A stretch of DNA of 64,000 bases from Paraburkholderia sp. SOS3 (GCF_001922345.1 NZ_CP018811.1:1364001-1428000); one strand, 5' to 3'. Counted from the stretch's first letter, positions 50,352 through 59,328 are shown. Notes: generated from the letters alone by a model not told the origin. Program-made: numbers and translations.

Positions 50352-51665
50352 ATGCAAGCAAAGACGCCGCGTCTTAGGCGCATTCAATGGATTGCCGTCA
50401 CGTTTCTGACGCTCGCCGGCATCGTCAACTATCTCGATCGCAGCACGCTGTCCATTGCCAATCATTCGGTCAGCGGCGAACTGGGATTGAGCGCATCGCA
50501 AATGGGCCTGCTTTTGTCGGCATTTTCGTTTGCGTATGCGTTTTCGCAGTTACCGGTCGGTGCGCTGCTCGACCGTTTCGGCGCGCGGCTGATGCTCGGC
50601 CTCGGCATGTTCGTCTGGTCGTGCGCGCAACTGTGCGGCGGTCTCGTGCATACGCTACCGCAGTTTCTGGCGGCGCGTATCGCACTCGGCATCGGCGAGG
50701 CGCCGCAATTTCCGGCCGGTGCGAAAGTCGTCAGCGAATGGTATGCGCTGCGCGAACGGGGCCGGCCAACGGGCATTTTCACGACATCGTCGACCATTGG
50801 TCCTGCGCTGGCGCCGCCGATTCTCACGGTGCTGCTGCTCGGATTCGGCTGGCGCTGGATGTTCGTCGTGATGGGCGTGCTCGGCATCGCCGTCGCGATC
50901 GGCTGGTATCTGGTCTATCGGAACCGCGCCGAGGTCACGCTCGACTCGCATGAAGTGCGGCACCTGACAGAAGAGGAGCCGCTTGCACGCGCCGAGCGCA
51001 GGATGACCTTCGCCGAATGGCGCGGCCTGTTCGGCAAGGCGACCACCTGGGGCATGATCTTCGGCTTTATGGGCGTGATCTACATGGTATGGCTGTATCT
51101 GACATGGCTGCCCGCCTATCTCGAGCACGAGCGGCATCTGACGATCGCGAAGACCGGCTGGATCGTGTCGATTCCGTATCTGTTCGGCACACTCGGCATG
51201 CTGTCGAGCGGGTTTATCGCCGATGGTCTGATGGCGCGCGGTATGGCGCCGATGCGCAGCCGCAAGTGGCCGATCTGCACCGGGCTCATCGGCGCGGCTG
51301 CGTTTACCGTGCCCGCGGCCTATACGCCGAACCTCACGCTTGCGCTCGTCTACCTGTGCGCCGCGATGTACTTCGTCAATCTCGCGAGCGGCGCCGCGTG
51401 GGCGCTCGTTAGCGTGTCCGCGCCGCGGCATCTCGTTGCGTCGCTCGGCAGCATCCAGAACTTCGGCGGTTATTTCGGCGGGTCGTTTGCGCCATTCGTC
51501 ACCGGCATCGTGGTCGATCGAACGCATTCGTTCGTCGATGCGTTTCTGATCAGCGCGGCCGTGTCGTTTGCGGCGGCGCTCGTTTATATGTTCGTGGTGC
51601 GCGTGCCGATTGCCGATACGGTCGAACATGATCCGGCAGCCGGTGCGCGGGTCACTCATTCGTGA
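50352..51665 (+). CDS. MFS transporter, anion:cation symporter type
   Basis: 437-residue carrier with 12 predicted helices, starting with IVNYLDRSTLSIANHSVSGE. The loops GALLDRFGARLMLGLG and GIGEAPQFPAGAKVVSEWYA are typical of the ACS family of organic-anion importers. GGGGGAGA precedes the ATG at 50352. It lies between the cupin dioxygenase and the SDR gene (10 bases apart), so its substrate is probably the starting compound of that short pathway. Confidence 0.88.
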   Translation: MQAKTPRLRRIQWIAVTFLTLAGIVNYLDRSTLSIANHSVSGELGLSASQMGLLLSAFSFAYAFSQLPVGALLDRFGARLMLGLGMFVWSCAQLCGGLVHTLPQFLAARIALGIGEAPQFPAGAKVVSEWYALRERGRPTGIFTTSSTIGPALAPPILTVLLLGFGWRWMFVVMGVLGIAVAIGWYLVYRNRAEVTLDSHEVRHLTEEEPLARAERRMTFAEWRGLFGKATTWGMIFGFMGVIYMVWLYLTWLPAYLEHERHLTIAKTGWIVSIPYLFGTLGMLSSGFIADGLMARGMAPMRSRKWPICTGLIGAAAFTVPAAYTPNLTLALVYLCAAMYFVNLASGAAWALVSVSAPRHLVASLGSIQNFGGYFGGSFAPFVTGIVVDRTHSFVDAFLISAAVSFAAALVYMFVVRVPIADTVEHDPAAGARVTHS

Positions 51666-51675
51666 AAACAGCATC

Positions 51676-52425
51676 ATGAACGCAGCGTTTGCAACGACGT
51701 TTCTACCGGACCTGTTCGCGGGCAAGACGGTCGTCGTCACCGGCGGCACGCAGGGCATCGGGGCCGGAGTCGCGCGGCAGTTCGCGGCGCTCGGCGCGCG
51801 CGTGATCGCAGCCGCGCTCGCGCCGACCGATCGGCAGGGCGATGCGCTTGCCGCGGACGGCATCGAAACCGCCGCACTCGATGTGTCGTCGCGGCAGAAC
51901 GTCGATGCGCTCTTCAATGCGATGGCGTCGCTCGACGTGCTCGTGAACTGCGCCGGCGTGATCCGGCGCGGCGACGAACTCGACCCGGACGTGTTCGCGC
52001 AGGTGCTCGACGTGAACCTGACCGGCACCATGCGTGCCTGCACCGCCGCCCGGCCGCTGTTGCGCGCAAGCGCGGGCGCAATCGTCAATACCGCTTCGAT
52101 GCTCAGCTATTTCGGCGGCGGCCTCGTGCCGGGCTACAGCGCGAGCAAAGGCGGCGTCGCGCAATTGACGCGTTCGCTCGCGATTGCCTATGCGGCAGAC
52201 CACATTCGTGTCAATGCGGTTGCGCCCGGCTGGATCGCCACGCCGCTCACGCAGACGCTGCAGGACGACGATACGCGCTCGCAGGCAATACTCGATCGCA
52301 CGCCGCTCAAACGCTGGGGCACGCCTGACGATATCGGTCCGGTCGTCGCCTTTCTCTGTTCGCCGGCCGCGTCGTTCATCACGGGAACGGTGTTGCCGGT
52401 CGACGGCGGCTATCTTGCCGTCTAG
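51676..52425 (+). CDS. Short-chain dehydrogenase/reductase
   Basis: 249-residue classical SDR with VVVTGGTQGIGAGVARQFAA (cofactor site), VLVNCAGVIRRG, catalytic Ser in IVNTASMLSYFGGG, Tyr-Lys in GYSASKGGVAQLT and the ending GTVLPVDGGYLAV. It starts 10 bases after the MFS stop and is the third gene of the dioxygenase-MFS-SDR operon. Substrate unknown. Confidence 0.9.
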   Translation: MNAAFATTFLPDLFAGKTVVVTGGTQGIGAGVARQFAALGARVIAAALAPTDRQGDALAADGIETAALDVSSRQNVDALFNAMASLDVLVNCAGVIRRGDELDPDVFAQVLDVNLTGTMRACTAARPLLRASAGAIVNTASMLSYFGGGLVPGYSASKGGVAQLTRSLAIAYAADHIRVNAVAPGWIATPLTQTLQDDDTRSQAILDRTPLKRWGTPDDIGPVVAFLCSPAASFITGTVLPVDGGYLAV

Positions 52426-52525
52426 CGTGCGATCCGTTATGCAAAACTCGTTGTGCGTGCATCTAATAACGTGCGCATGACCACACGCTTAAGCCTTCCT
52501 TAAGGTTGGGATTGCTAGCCTGCGT

Positions 52526-52560
52526 GAGTTGACCCGGGCGTGGAGGACACCCGGCAACTC
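52526..52560 (+). promoter_or_regulatory. Long hairpin upstream of a small ORF
   Basis: GAGTTG pairs with CAACTC and CCGGG with CCCGG, with a 2-base bulge and an 11-base loop that contains GGAGG. It ends 11 bases before the ATG of the 72-residue gene. It may terminate the SDR operon, or control translation of the small gene. Confidence 0.45.
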
Positions 52561-52571
52561 ACGGAGCGCCG

Positions 52572-52790
52572 ATGAATCCAACGGATCAGATCATTGAAGG
52601 GGATATTGCTCATCTCGAGCAGGTAGTGCGGATGTTGTCCGTGGCGTACCGCGTCGACCTCGGCTATTGGGAGCGCCGTGTCGCAGCCTTAAGAGCGCAG
52701 GCCACAATGCGAAGCCATCTCGAACGCCTCGATCAGATCGCTATGCGCATCAGCAGGATTCGCAGCGGCATGCCGCCCGAAACGGACTGA
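52572..52790 (+). CDS. Small hypothetical protein (72 residues)
   Basis: 72-residue, mostly helical, charged protein (GDIAHLEQVVRMLSVAYRVD, then YWERRVAALRAQATMRSHLE). No signal or membrane segment. A GGAG site lies 6 bases before the ATG. No family recognised; the predicted amphipathic helices suggest a coiled-coil or a small regulatory protein. Confidence 0.6.
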   Translation: MNPTDQIIEGDIAHLEQVVRMLSVAYRVDLGYWERRVAALRAQATMRSHLERLDQIAMRISRIRSGMPPETD

Positions 52791-52994
52791 TCGCATTACG
52801 ATCGCAGTGTGGTCCTGAGGTGATCAGGACACGCCATCGTTTCGCCTGAATCCACCCCCGTGCAATGCACGCACTCCGCTGCGCTTCCCGACGATAGCAT
52901 GGCGGATGCATCAAAGCGCGTGCGTGAGAGCTTCGCCGTTCCGGAAGCGTTCGCCGGTGGAATGTGTGTTTCGTCGCACTGAGCGCGTGAGGCT

Positions 52995-53609
52995 TCAGCG
53001 CAGCGGCGACCATGGTTCAGGCAAGCAGATCGTCGATGTCGCATGCTCGATCTGCTCAGGTCCGCCCTCGGGCGGCCAGAGTCCTTCGGCATAGTGGCGC
53101 CGTCTTAAGGACATGCGTTCTTCGAGACTCGCGAATCCCCAGATGTGCGCAATGCGAGGCGGTCCGTCGAGCGCATACATATTGGCCACGAGGTGGGACG
53201 TGTAGGCGCGGGCCGGACCGATGGCGCGCTCCCACGCGGCCATGGTCGGCGCGATGCCTCCCGGCTTTAGCCAATAGCGGCGAATTTCGTAGAATTCGCC
53301 GAACGCCGCAGGCTCGATCCCGGGCAGAAACGGAAACATTGCATAGCTTTCCATGCTCAATTGGACATGGTCGTTTCTGATATCGAACGGCCATGTGCTT
53401 TTCAATGCGCGATCGCGTTCATGCTGCAATTGATGGGCGGCTTCGAATCCGCGCAAAACGACAATGCGCGACAGTTCGCCGATCTCCGTACGCCATGCGC
53501 CCAGCAGGCGGCCTGTTGCGTCGGCATTCGTTAGCCAGCGATGCGCGCCCGCGGACACGGTGTCTTGCTCCAGAAGCGAACACGATAGTGTTGCCAGCTC
53601 ATACAGCAT
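52995..53609 (-). CDS. NIPSNAP-family protein
   Basis: 204-residue protein with two ferredoxin-like NIPSNAP repeats. The second repeat begins FYEIRRYWLKPGGIAPTMAA and includes SHLVANMYALDGPPRIAHIW and the SLEERMSLRRR end. NIPSNAP proteins are often found in catabolic clusters and their reaction is mostly unknown. The ATG at 53609 (MLYELATL) follows GGAG. Confidence 0.82.
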   Translation of the reverse strand: MLYELATLSCSLLEQDTVSAGAHRWLTNADATGRLLGAWRTEIGELSRIVVLRGFEAAHQLQHERDRALKSTWPFDIRNDHVQLSMESYAMFPFLPGIEPAAFGEFYEIRRYWLKPGGIAPTMAAWERAIGPARAYTSHLVANMYALDGPPRIAHIWGFASLEERMSLRRRHYAEGLWPPEGGPEQIEHATSTICLPEPWSPLR

Positions 53610-53634
53610 GTCACATCTCCGTTGGTGCATGGGT

Positions 53635-53757
53635 TCAATGGTAAGTCGTCTTTGACGACTGCAGCTTCGGGAACACGCCGCCTTTAAAGCGGAACCGACC
53701 TTGCGAGCCTTGCATCACGACCTGGTCGCCTTGCCAGAATACGCGCTCGACCGTCAT
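53635..53757 (-). CDS. Possible very small ORF (40 residues)
   Basis: A 40-codon frame beginning MTVERVFWQGDQVVMQGSQG and ending TTYH, with normal-looking composition. It lies 25 bases upstream of the NIPSNAP start on the same strand. No ribosome site is evident, so it may be a fragment of a lost gene. Low certainty. Confidence 0.25.
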   Translation of the reverse strand: MTVERVFWQGDQVVMQGSQGRFRFKGGVFPKLQSSKTTYH

Positions 53758-53984
53758 GCGTTATCCGAGCGCTGCCCACGTGGAGGTACATGAAGCAGGT
53801 GGCTGCAAGTGCGGAAAGGAAGGGGCATTTCATGTTTTTTCTGCAGTTTGCGGAGTACATATAAACATTTTCCTGCATTCCGCGCTCCCGGACATGCGCA
53901 CGTACGACACCGCCGGCCTGCGGCTCTAGTTCCGAATGGGTATGTCGCTAGGCCATGAGTCTCATATCGCGAAACCAATGAGCG
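53758..53984. other. Gap without recognised features
   Basis: About 230 bases, AT-richer around 53830-53880. No gene, repeat or operator could be supported. Confidence 0.3.
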
Positions 53985-54194
53985 ATGGACCGGTCGATGG
54001 GCTCACCCTACGATGGTTGGGCTCATGCGTGCGACGTCTTGGTTACACGGATCGGCTTTGAAGACCTCGACGCGCTGGCGAAGCGCGATGGGATCAAAGA
54101 CCCTGCGCTGATTGGCCAGATGAAGGCGGCGGTCGAGGAGATTGTCCGCAAGTCGGCAAGTGTGTACCAGCGACCTGTGGATAACGCGCATTAA
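53985..54194 (+). CDS. Small hypothetical protein (69 residues)
   Basis: 69-residue soluble protein (TRIGFEDLDALAKRDGIKDP, then LIGQMKAAVEEIVRKSASVY). The composition and predicted helices look genuine, but the ribosome site is poor. A second in-frame ATG lies at 53997. No family recognised. Confidence 0.45.
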   Translation: MDRSMGSPYDGWAHACDVLVTRIGFEDLDALAKRDGIKDPALIGQMKAAVEEIVRKSASVYQRPVDNAH

Positions 54195-54292
54195 CGCGCC
54201 TTAAGGCACCTTGAGGTGCACTGGGGTGCAGTAAAGCTCGCTTGCGTCGGACGTCGCGAGCGGGGCGTTTGACGTTCGGTCTGTCTCGGGTC

Positions 54293-54439
54293 TTACACGG
54301 ATCCCGCCGCGACAGCGGTATCGTATGCAGGCCCGGGCGCGAACTGCGATGCGCTGAGCGCCGCGGTTGCTGCGACGAGTGCAAGGGCGGCGAGACTAGC
54401 GCCGCCGACCAGCAGCGACGCGGTCAAGGTTCTTCTCAT
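54293..54439 (-). CDS. Small exported or membrane peptide (48 residues)
   Basis: 48-codon gene starting MRRTLTASLLVGGASLAALA, with an unbroken hydrophobic Ala/Leu stretch to about residue 30, then SQFAPGPAYDTAVAAGSV. It has the form of a signal peptide plus a short mature part, or a single-span membrane peptide. A GGAG site with good spacing precedes the ATG at 54439. It lies between small genes and ohr, same strand as ohr. Confidence 0.55.
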   Translation of the reverse strand: MRRTLTASLLVGGASLAALALVAATAALSASQFAPGPAYDTAVAAGSV

Positions 54440-54508
54440 GATAGTGCTCCATTGCACATAGCGGGCGCATGCACCGCCAGCCGACGATGCATGCGTTAAA
54501 AGACCTGC

Positions 54509-54934
54509 TTAAACGAGCGTCAGCGTTACGTCGATATTGCCGCGCGTCGCGTTCGAATACGGACACACGACGTGCGCCTTGTCGATCAGTTGCTGGGCCG
54601 CAGCGCGATCCATGCCCGGCAACGAGATTTTCATCTCGACTTCAATGCCGAAACCATTCGGAATCTGACCGATACCGACGCTGCTATCGATCGATGCGTC
54701 GGCCGGCATCGAAATCTTGTCGCGCGCCGCGACGAACTTCATTGCGCCGATAAAGCATGCGCTGTAACCGGCCGCGAACAGCTGCTCCGGGTTTGCGCCG
54801 TCGCCGCCTGCGCCGCCCAGTTCGCGCGGTGTGGTCAGCTTGAAATCGAGCGTGCTGTTTTGCACCGTAGCACGGCCGTCGCGGCCGCCAGTAGCGTGGG
54901 CGTGAGCGCGGTACAGCACTTTTTCGATCGACAT
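54509..54934 (-). CDS. ohr: Organic hydroperoxide resistance protein Ohr
   Basis: 141-residue Ohr peroxidase of the OsmC superfamily, which reduces organic and fatty-acid hydroperoxides using lipoylated proteins. The active pair is Cys60 ([14 protein letters not shown]) and Cys124 ([12 protein letters not shown]); the supporting Arg18 and Glu50 are in place, all at the standard positions. The usual OhrR (MarR-type) regulator is absent. A TetR gene lies just upstream on the same strand, and a TetR-like operator lies in the ohr leader. Confidence 0.93.
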   Translation of the reverse strand: MSIEKVLYRAHAHATGGRDGRATVQNSTLDFKLTTPRELGGAGGDGANPEQLFAAGYSACFIGAMKFVAARDKISMPADASIDSSVGIGQIPNGFGIEVEMKISLPGMDRAAAQQLIDKAHVVCPYSNATRGNIDVTLTLV

Positions 54935-55059
54935 GATGAACTCCTGATGAACATTGAATGAAATGGAGCTGCTTGCGGGTTGGACCGAGGGCTCATCGAT
55001 GCAACCCGCGGACTGGCCAAAGCCCGTTACAGCTTAATGCTTCGTGTTGTCCGACTCTC

Positions 55060-55079
55060 AATCTACTAGAAGATAGACA
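55060..55079. promoter_or_regulatory. TetR-like operator copy upstream of ohr
   Basis: AATCTACTAGAAGATAGACA, an imperfect dyad sharing TCTACTA-N3-GATAGACA with the site before tetR. It lies 126 bases before the ohr start, between ohr and the tetR stop. Confidence 0.55.
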
Positions 55080-55144
55080 ACGGGCGCTTCTAAAAAGCGG
55101 CGAACCGCTCGACCTGCGACTGCGTTGACTGCATAACACAGACA

Positions 55145-55711
55145 CTACTTTGACACCTTCCACAAAGCTTCGACTTCCTCAAGCCGCGATTTTGTCTGAA
55201 ACAACCGGCTCGACAGTACACTGCCCTGATAGGCGGCGAATAGCGTGCGCGCCGCGCTTTCAGGCTTGCCGTTGACGGCAAGCGTACGCTCCTTGATTCC
55301 CTGCGCGAGCACCTTCGCAAGCCAGCTTTCATTGGCCTTGAAGAATGCTTGCACAGCCGCGCGAATATTGTCCGGCAGCGATCCGATATCCGCGGCGAGC
55401 ATGCCGCACAGACAGATCTGATCGCCGTCGCCGAGCGTGCGGCCAAACAGCTTCGTGTAACGCGCAAGCTTCGCATCGGCCGGCAACGACGCATCGACCG
55501 AACGAAGCAAGCCGAAAATCTCGTCGCTGTACTCGTTGACCGCTTCGAGCACGAGGTCTTCCTTCGACGGGAAGTAGTAGTGAATGCTCGACGTTTTCAC
55601 TCCCACCAACTCGGACAGGTCGCGATAGCTGAACCCGTTGTAGCCATGCAGCATCATCAGCGTGATGGCGTGATCGAGAATCTGCTCGCGAACTGTTGCT
55701 GTCGTGTCCAT
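55145..55711 (-). CDS. TetR-family transcriptional regulator
   Basis: 188-residue repressor. The DNA-binding domain has GYNGFSYRDLSELVGVKTSS with the recognition turn and SIHYYFPSKEDLVLEAV (about residues 25-55). The ligand domain contains GDQICLCGMLAADIGSLPDN, whose paired cysteines could act as an oxidant switch. The ATG at 55711 starts the family domain. An operator-like dyad at 55723-55742 sits 11 bases upstream, so it should repress itself, and the second copy suggests control of ohr. Confidence 0.9.
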   Translation of the reverse strand: MDTTATVREQILDHAITLMMLHGYNGFSYRDLSELVGVKTSSIHYYFPSKEDLVLEAVNEYSDEIFGLLRSVDASLPADAKLARYTKLFGRTLGDGDQICLCGMLAADIGSLPDNIRAAVQAFFKANESWLAKVLAQGIKERTLAVNGKPESAARTLFAAYQGSVLSSRLFQTKSRLEEVEALWKVSK

Positions 55712-55722
55712 GGCTCGTACTT

Positions 55723-55742
55723 TATCTACTACTAGATAGACA
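55723..55742. promoter_or_regulatory. TetR-like operator at the tetR promoter
   Basis: TATCTACTACTAGATAGACA, containing the perfect dyad TATCTA-CTAC-TAGATA, directly upstream of the tetR start. It shares TCTACTA-N3-GATAGACA with the ohr site. Confidence 0.6.
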
Positions 55743-55848
55743 GTCAAGCGTTTCTTTTTAGTCGTCCCTTCTCGGCCAGTCGACGCGCGCATAGGCGCCG
55801 ACGACCGGTCGTATGCGAACCGCACGCCGTTTGAATGACATCGACGTT

Positions 55849-55878
55849 CGCGGCGCAAATAGGTGCATTTGCGCCGCG
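55849..55878. promoter_or_regulatory. Perfect 12-bp hairpin or dyad in the tetR-SOD intergenic region
   Basis: CGCGGCGCAAAT pairs perfectly with ATTTGCGCCGCG over an AGGTGC loop. It lies between divergent tetR and SOD genes (337-base gap). It could be an operator, a leader stem for the SOD message, or insulate the two promoters. No gene was found in the gap. Confidence 0.5.
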
Positions 55879-56079
55879 CGCTTTCACATATTTGTCTTAA
55901 AACGGAAAGAGAGAGTGGGCGATCGATGCTTCCCTTGTTAGGGAATAACGCAGTTGAGTCGACCGTTTTAAGGAGCGGCCGCTGCATTTATTCGATCGGC
56001 GAAGCTTCGATCGAAAGCGGCGACGCTTGCATGCGAAGGCGTATTTCCACTCCCTACCTCTCTTTCTCAAGGCTAACTG

Positions 56080-56838
56080 ATGACTGCCGCCTCCCTTGAA
56101 CGACGCGAGTTTATTGCAAGAACAACGAAAGGTGCCGCCGGTGCGGTCGTGGCGAGTATCGCCGGTAGCGCCGCCGGCATTCTGCCCGTTGATGCACGAG
56201 CCGCGAGTTCTGCCGCTGTACCCGCTTACCTCGGCGCTTCGCCGCAGGAGCAGCCGCCGCTGCCGTTCGCGGAGAATGCGCTGGAACCGGTGATCTCGGC
56301 ACGCACGATCGGCATTCACTATGGGAAGCACCACCGCGCGTATTTCGAGAACCTCTCGAAGCTCGTTCCCGGCACACCGTTCGCAGGCCAAACGCTCGAG
56401 ACGATCATCGTCAAGACATACGGCGACACGCAGTACGAAGATATTTTCAATAATGCAGGGCAGGCCTGGAATCACAACTTCTACTGGAATTCGGTGAGCC
56501 CGGCGCAGACGCAGCCGAGCACAAAGCTGCAGGCCGCGATCACGCGCGACTTCGGCTCGCTCGACCATCTGCACGAGCAGCTGGTCAAGGTGTCCGCGTC
56601 GCAGTTCGGCAGCGGCTGGGGCTGGCTCGTCGTCGAAAACGGCAAGCTCTCGGTGGTGAAGACGAGCAACGCCAACGTGCCGTTCACCTCGGGCAAGGCG
56701 CCGCTGCTGACCGTCGACGTCTGGGAGCACGCGTATTACCTCGACTATCAGAATCGGCGGCCCGACTACCTGAAAGGGCTGACCGCGAAGCTGATCAACT
56801 GGACGTTCGCCTCGGCGAACTACGAGAAGGTGGCGTAA
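56080..56838 (+). CDS. Fe-type superoxide dismutase with N-terminal export signal
   Basis: 252-residue Fe/Mn superoxide dismutase preceded by an export sequence absent from cytoplasmic SodB. The leader has twin arginines (LERREFIARTTKG, Arg8-Arg9) and a hydrophobic core to about residue 42, which reads as a Tat signal. Metal ligands are His80 (GIHYGKHHRAY), His132 (AWNHNFYW), Asp213 and His217 (DVWEHAYYLDY). Gln128 in NNAGQAWNH favours iron. It should remove superoxide in the periplasm. It stands near ohr and tetR in an oxidant-defence block. Confidence 0.88.
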   Translation: MTAASLERREFIARTTKGAAGAVVASIAGSAAGILPVDARAASSAAVPAYLGASPQEQPPLPFAENALEPVISARTIGIHYGKHHRAYFENLSKLVPGTPFAGQTLETIIVKTYGDTQYEDIFNNAGQAWNHNFYWNSVSPAQTQPSTKLQAAITRDFGSLDHLHEQLVKVSASQFGSGWGWLVVENGKLSVVKTSNANVPFTSGKAPLLTVDVWEHAYYLDYQNRRPDYLKGLTAKLINWTFASANYEKVA

Positions 56839-57576
56839 GCGGGTGCGATTGCCGCGTGCGAGTTTCGAGCGGTATCGAACCTCGCGCGCGGTGGGTGTGT
56901 TCGCTGCGGCCGCCTGTTGGCCTCCATCAAGCGCCATTCCGGTGTGGACAACCGTGCATCCCGTTCGACCGGCTGGACTAACTGGTTTTGAAAATACGCA
57001 TGAAAATGCGCGCGTTATCCCCGGCCGATTTTTTAGAAAATTGCCGGGTATCACGTAGCCACAGAGAAAAATTTACTGCTTGTTCAAGCGTCGCATTTTG
57101 ATTATCGGATGGCATCTCTTCCGAAGCAGCTTCGGAGCGTGCTCTCGAGCCCAAGGCGTGCGGCGCTCGCGCAACAATCGAATAATGGCAGAAATCAAAA
57201 AAAGAAAAATTCGACCGAATTGCGAATCCGCTTTACCTTCTTTCATTCCAATCTTTACCGCCTGATATCGACTGCGCATAAAGAGCGGGGCGTGTTGCCG
57301 AATGCCGGTTGTTATGATCGAAAACCCTTATTTTCTTTCAAAATGGCGACTGCAGTATTGTTATCGAAAAGGTCTGCTTTTACGGCTTCGAACGAAGACC
57401 CGAAAGCGGCGCGAACGCAGACTGGCAACCGGTGCGCACGGCGCAACAGCGCTCGAAACGTTTGCTGACAATCGTGCGTCATTGCTGGTACTGTTGCGCG
57501 TCGCATCGGCCCCACACCCGGGCCGCATGCGCGCCGGGGCATTCACGCATCCATCACTTTCTACGCAGACGGGACC
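56839..57576. promoter_or_regulatory. Long gap upstream of the wsp operon with a possible sigma-28 promoter
   Basis: About 740 bases with no credible gene, AT-rich from 57050 to 57370. At 57279-57304 the sequence TAAA-N14-GCCGAATG resembles the flagellar sigma-28 consensus TAAA-N15-GCCGATAA, about 275 bases before wspA. Match and spacing are imperfect. Confidence 0.35.
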
Positions 57577-59253
57577 ATGAGTATCGCGACTTCACGCAGC
57601 GGCAACGCTTCACTGAGCGGCACGGCGTCGCTGGCCAGGTTTTCGCTAGGCAATCGCATCCTGCTCAGTTTTGGGGCGATTTTCCTGCTGATGCTGATCA
57701 CCGCGATCATCTCCTATACGCGTGTGCGCGCGATCAATGACGAAGCCGACAAGCTCGAGCGTCAGTCGGTGCTCGGCCTCTTTCTCTCGACGTCGATACG
57801 CGCCGCGTCGAGCGAAAGTGTGACGACATTGCAGCGCGCGCTGTTCGTCGACGGCGATGAAGCCGCGTCGCGAAGCGATCTGGAGAGGGTCGCCGACTCG
57901 CTGAAGAGAATCGACAAGCTCGCCGCGCAGTATCCGCAAACGGTCGACGGCGCGGACGACACAGCGCGTTTCGACGAATTCCGCGCGGCCTATGCGGACG
58001 CGCTGCCGAAGTTCAACGAAGTATTGCGCATGGCGCAAGGTTCGCGGCCCGACGCGCAACGCGCGTTGCTTGCGATGAATCCCGCGTGGGACAAGGTTAC
58101 GCGTGCAGCCAACGCAATGGTCGAGGAAGACAAGTCGCAGGCCGACGACTGGGCGCATCTGATCCGCCAGTCCGCGCAGGAAACCGAAATCACGCTCGCG
58201 GTCGCGCTCGGCATCGTGCTGCTCGTCGCGCTCGTCACCGGGTTTGCGTTGTATCGTGCGGTGACGGTGCCGATGGCGCGCGTGGTCGACGTGCTGGACG
58301 TGATGCGCACCGGCAACCTTGCGCAGCGGCTCGCGCTGCGTCGGCACGACGAATTCGGCACGCTCGAAAACGGCTTCAACCGGATGGCCGAGGAGTTGAC
58401 GAGCCTCGTCGCACAGGCGCAGAAATCGTCGCTGCAGGTCACGACCTCGGTCGCCGAGATCGCGGCGACATCGAAGGAGCAGCAGGCCACCGCGGCGGAA
58501 ACGGCGGCGACCACGACCGAAATCGGTGCGACGTCGCGCGAGATCGTGTCCACCTCGCGCGATCTGCTGCTGACCATGAACGAGGTTTCGCGCGTGGCCG
58601 AGCAATCGGCGACGCTCGCGGGCACGAGCCAGAACGGACTGTCGCGCATGGAAGACACGATGCGCAGCGTGATGGAGGCGGCCGGTTCGGTCAACGCGAA
58701 GCTTGCCGTGCTCAACGAAAAAGCCGTCAATATCAATCAGGTGGTGGCGACGATCACGAAGGTCGCGGACCAGACGAATCTGCTCTCGCTGAACGCGGCG
58801 ATCGAAGCGGAGAAGGCCGGCGAATACGGCCGCGGCTTCGGCGTCGTCGCAACCGAAATCCGGCGCCTCGCGGACCAGACGGCGGTAGCGACCTACGATA
58901 TCGAGCAGACCGTCAAGGAAATCCAGTCGGCCGTATCCGCAGGCGTGATGGGCATGGAAAAGTTCTCCGAGGAAGTGCGCCGCGGCATGCACGATGTGCA
59001 GCAGGTCGGCGGACAGCTGTCGCAGATCATTCAGGAGGTGCAGGCGCTTGCGCCGCGCTTCCAGGCGGTCAACGAAGGGATGCATACGCAGGCGAACGGA
59101 GCGGAGCAGATTACGCAGGCGCTGTCGCAGCTGTCGGAGGCCGCGCAGCAGACGGCCGAATCGCTGCGGCAATCGTCGCAGGCGATCGACGATCTGACGC
59201 TCGTCGCGAATCAGCTGCGCACGGGCGTATCCCGCTTCAAGATCGAAGCGTGA
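57577..59253 (+). CDS. wspA: Methyl-accepting chemotaxis protein WspA
   Basis: 558-residue inner-membrane receptor that starts the Wsp surface-sensing pathway. TM1 spans about residues 27-47, a periplasmic four-helix bundle follows, TM2 about 205-226, HAMP about 226-280, and the signalling domain to the C-terminus. The conserved tip is [20 protein letters not shown] (about 393-412), then [20 protein letters not shown]. There is no C-terminal CheR-docking pentapeptide. The operon that follows (CheW, CheR-TPR, CheW, CheA) defines it as WspA rather than a general chemoreceptor. Confidence 0.9.
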   Translation: MSIATSRSGNASLSGTASLARFSLGNRILLSFGAIFLLMLITAIISYTRVRAINDEADKLERQSVLGLFLSTSIRAASSESVTTLQRALFVDGDEAASRSDLERVADSLKRIDKLAAQYPQTVDGADDTARFDEFRAAYADALPKFNEVLRMAQGSRPDAQRALLAMNPAWDKVTRAANAMVEEDKSQADDWAHLIRQSAQETEITLAVALGIVLLVALVTGFALYRAVTVPMARVVDVLDVMRTGNLAQRLALRRHDEFGTLENGFNRMAEELTSLVAQAQKSSLQVTTSVAEIAATSKEQQATAAETAATTTEIGATSREIVSTSRDLLLTMNEVSRVAEQSATLAGTSQNGLSRMEDTMRSVMEAAGSVNAKLAVLNEKAVNINQVVATITKVADQTNLLSLNAAIEAEKAGEYGRGFGVVATEIRRLADQTAVATYDIEQTVKEIQSAVSAGVMGMEKFSEEVRRGMHDVQQVGGQLSQIIQEVQALAPRFQAVNEGMHTQANGAEQITQALSQLSEAAQQTAESLRQSSQAIDDLTLVANQLRTGVSRFKIEA

Positions 59254-59328
59254 TGGGCATCGGCGATGAGTGTCGCATGTAACCGGCTAGCACCGCTGAT
59301 AACCGTTTCACCACCGCTTATGGACGTA

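Noticed and set aside
57646..59172. A 508-codon minus-strand frame across wspA
   Set aside because: Antisense of a coding gene with conserved chemoreceptor motifs; no ribosome site or family similarity.
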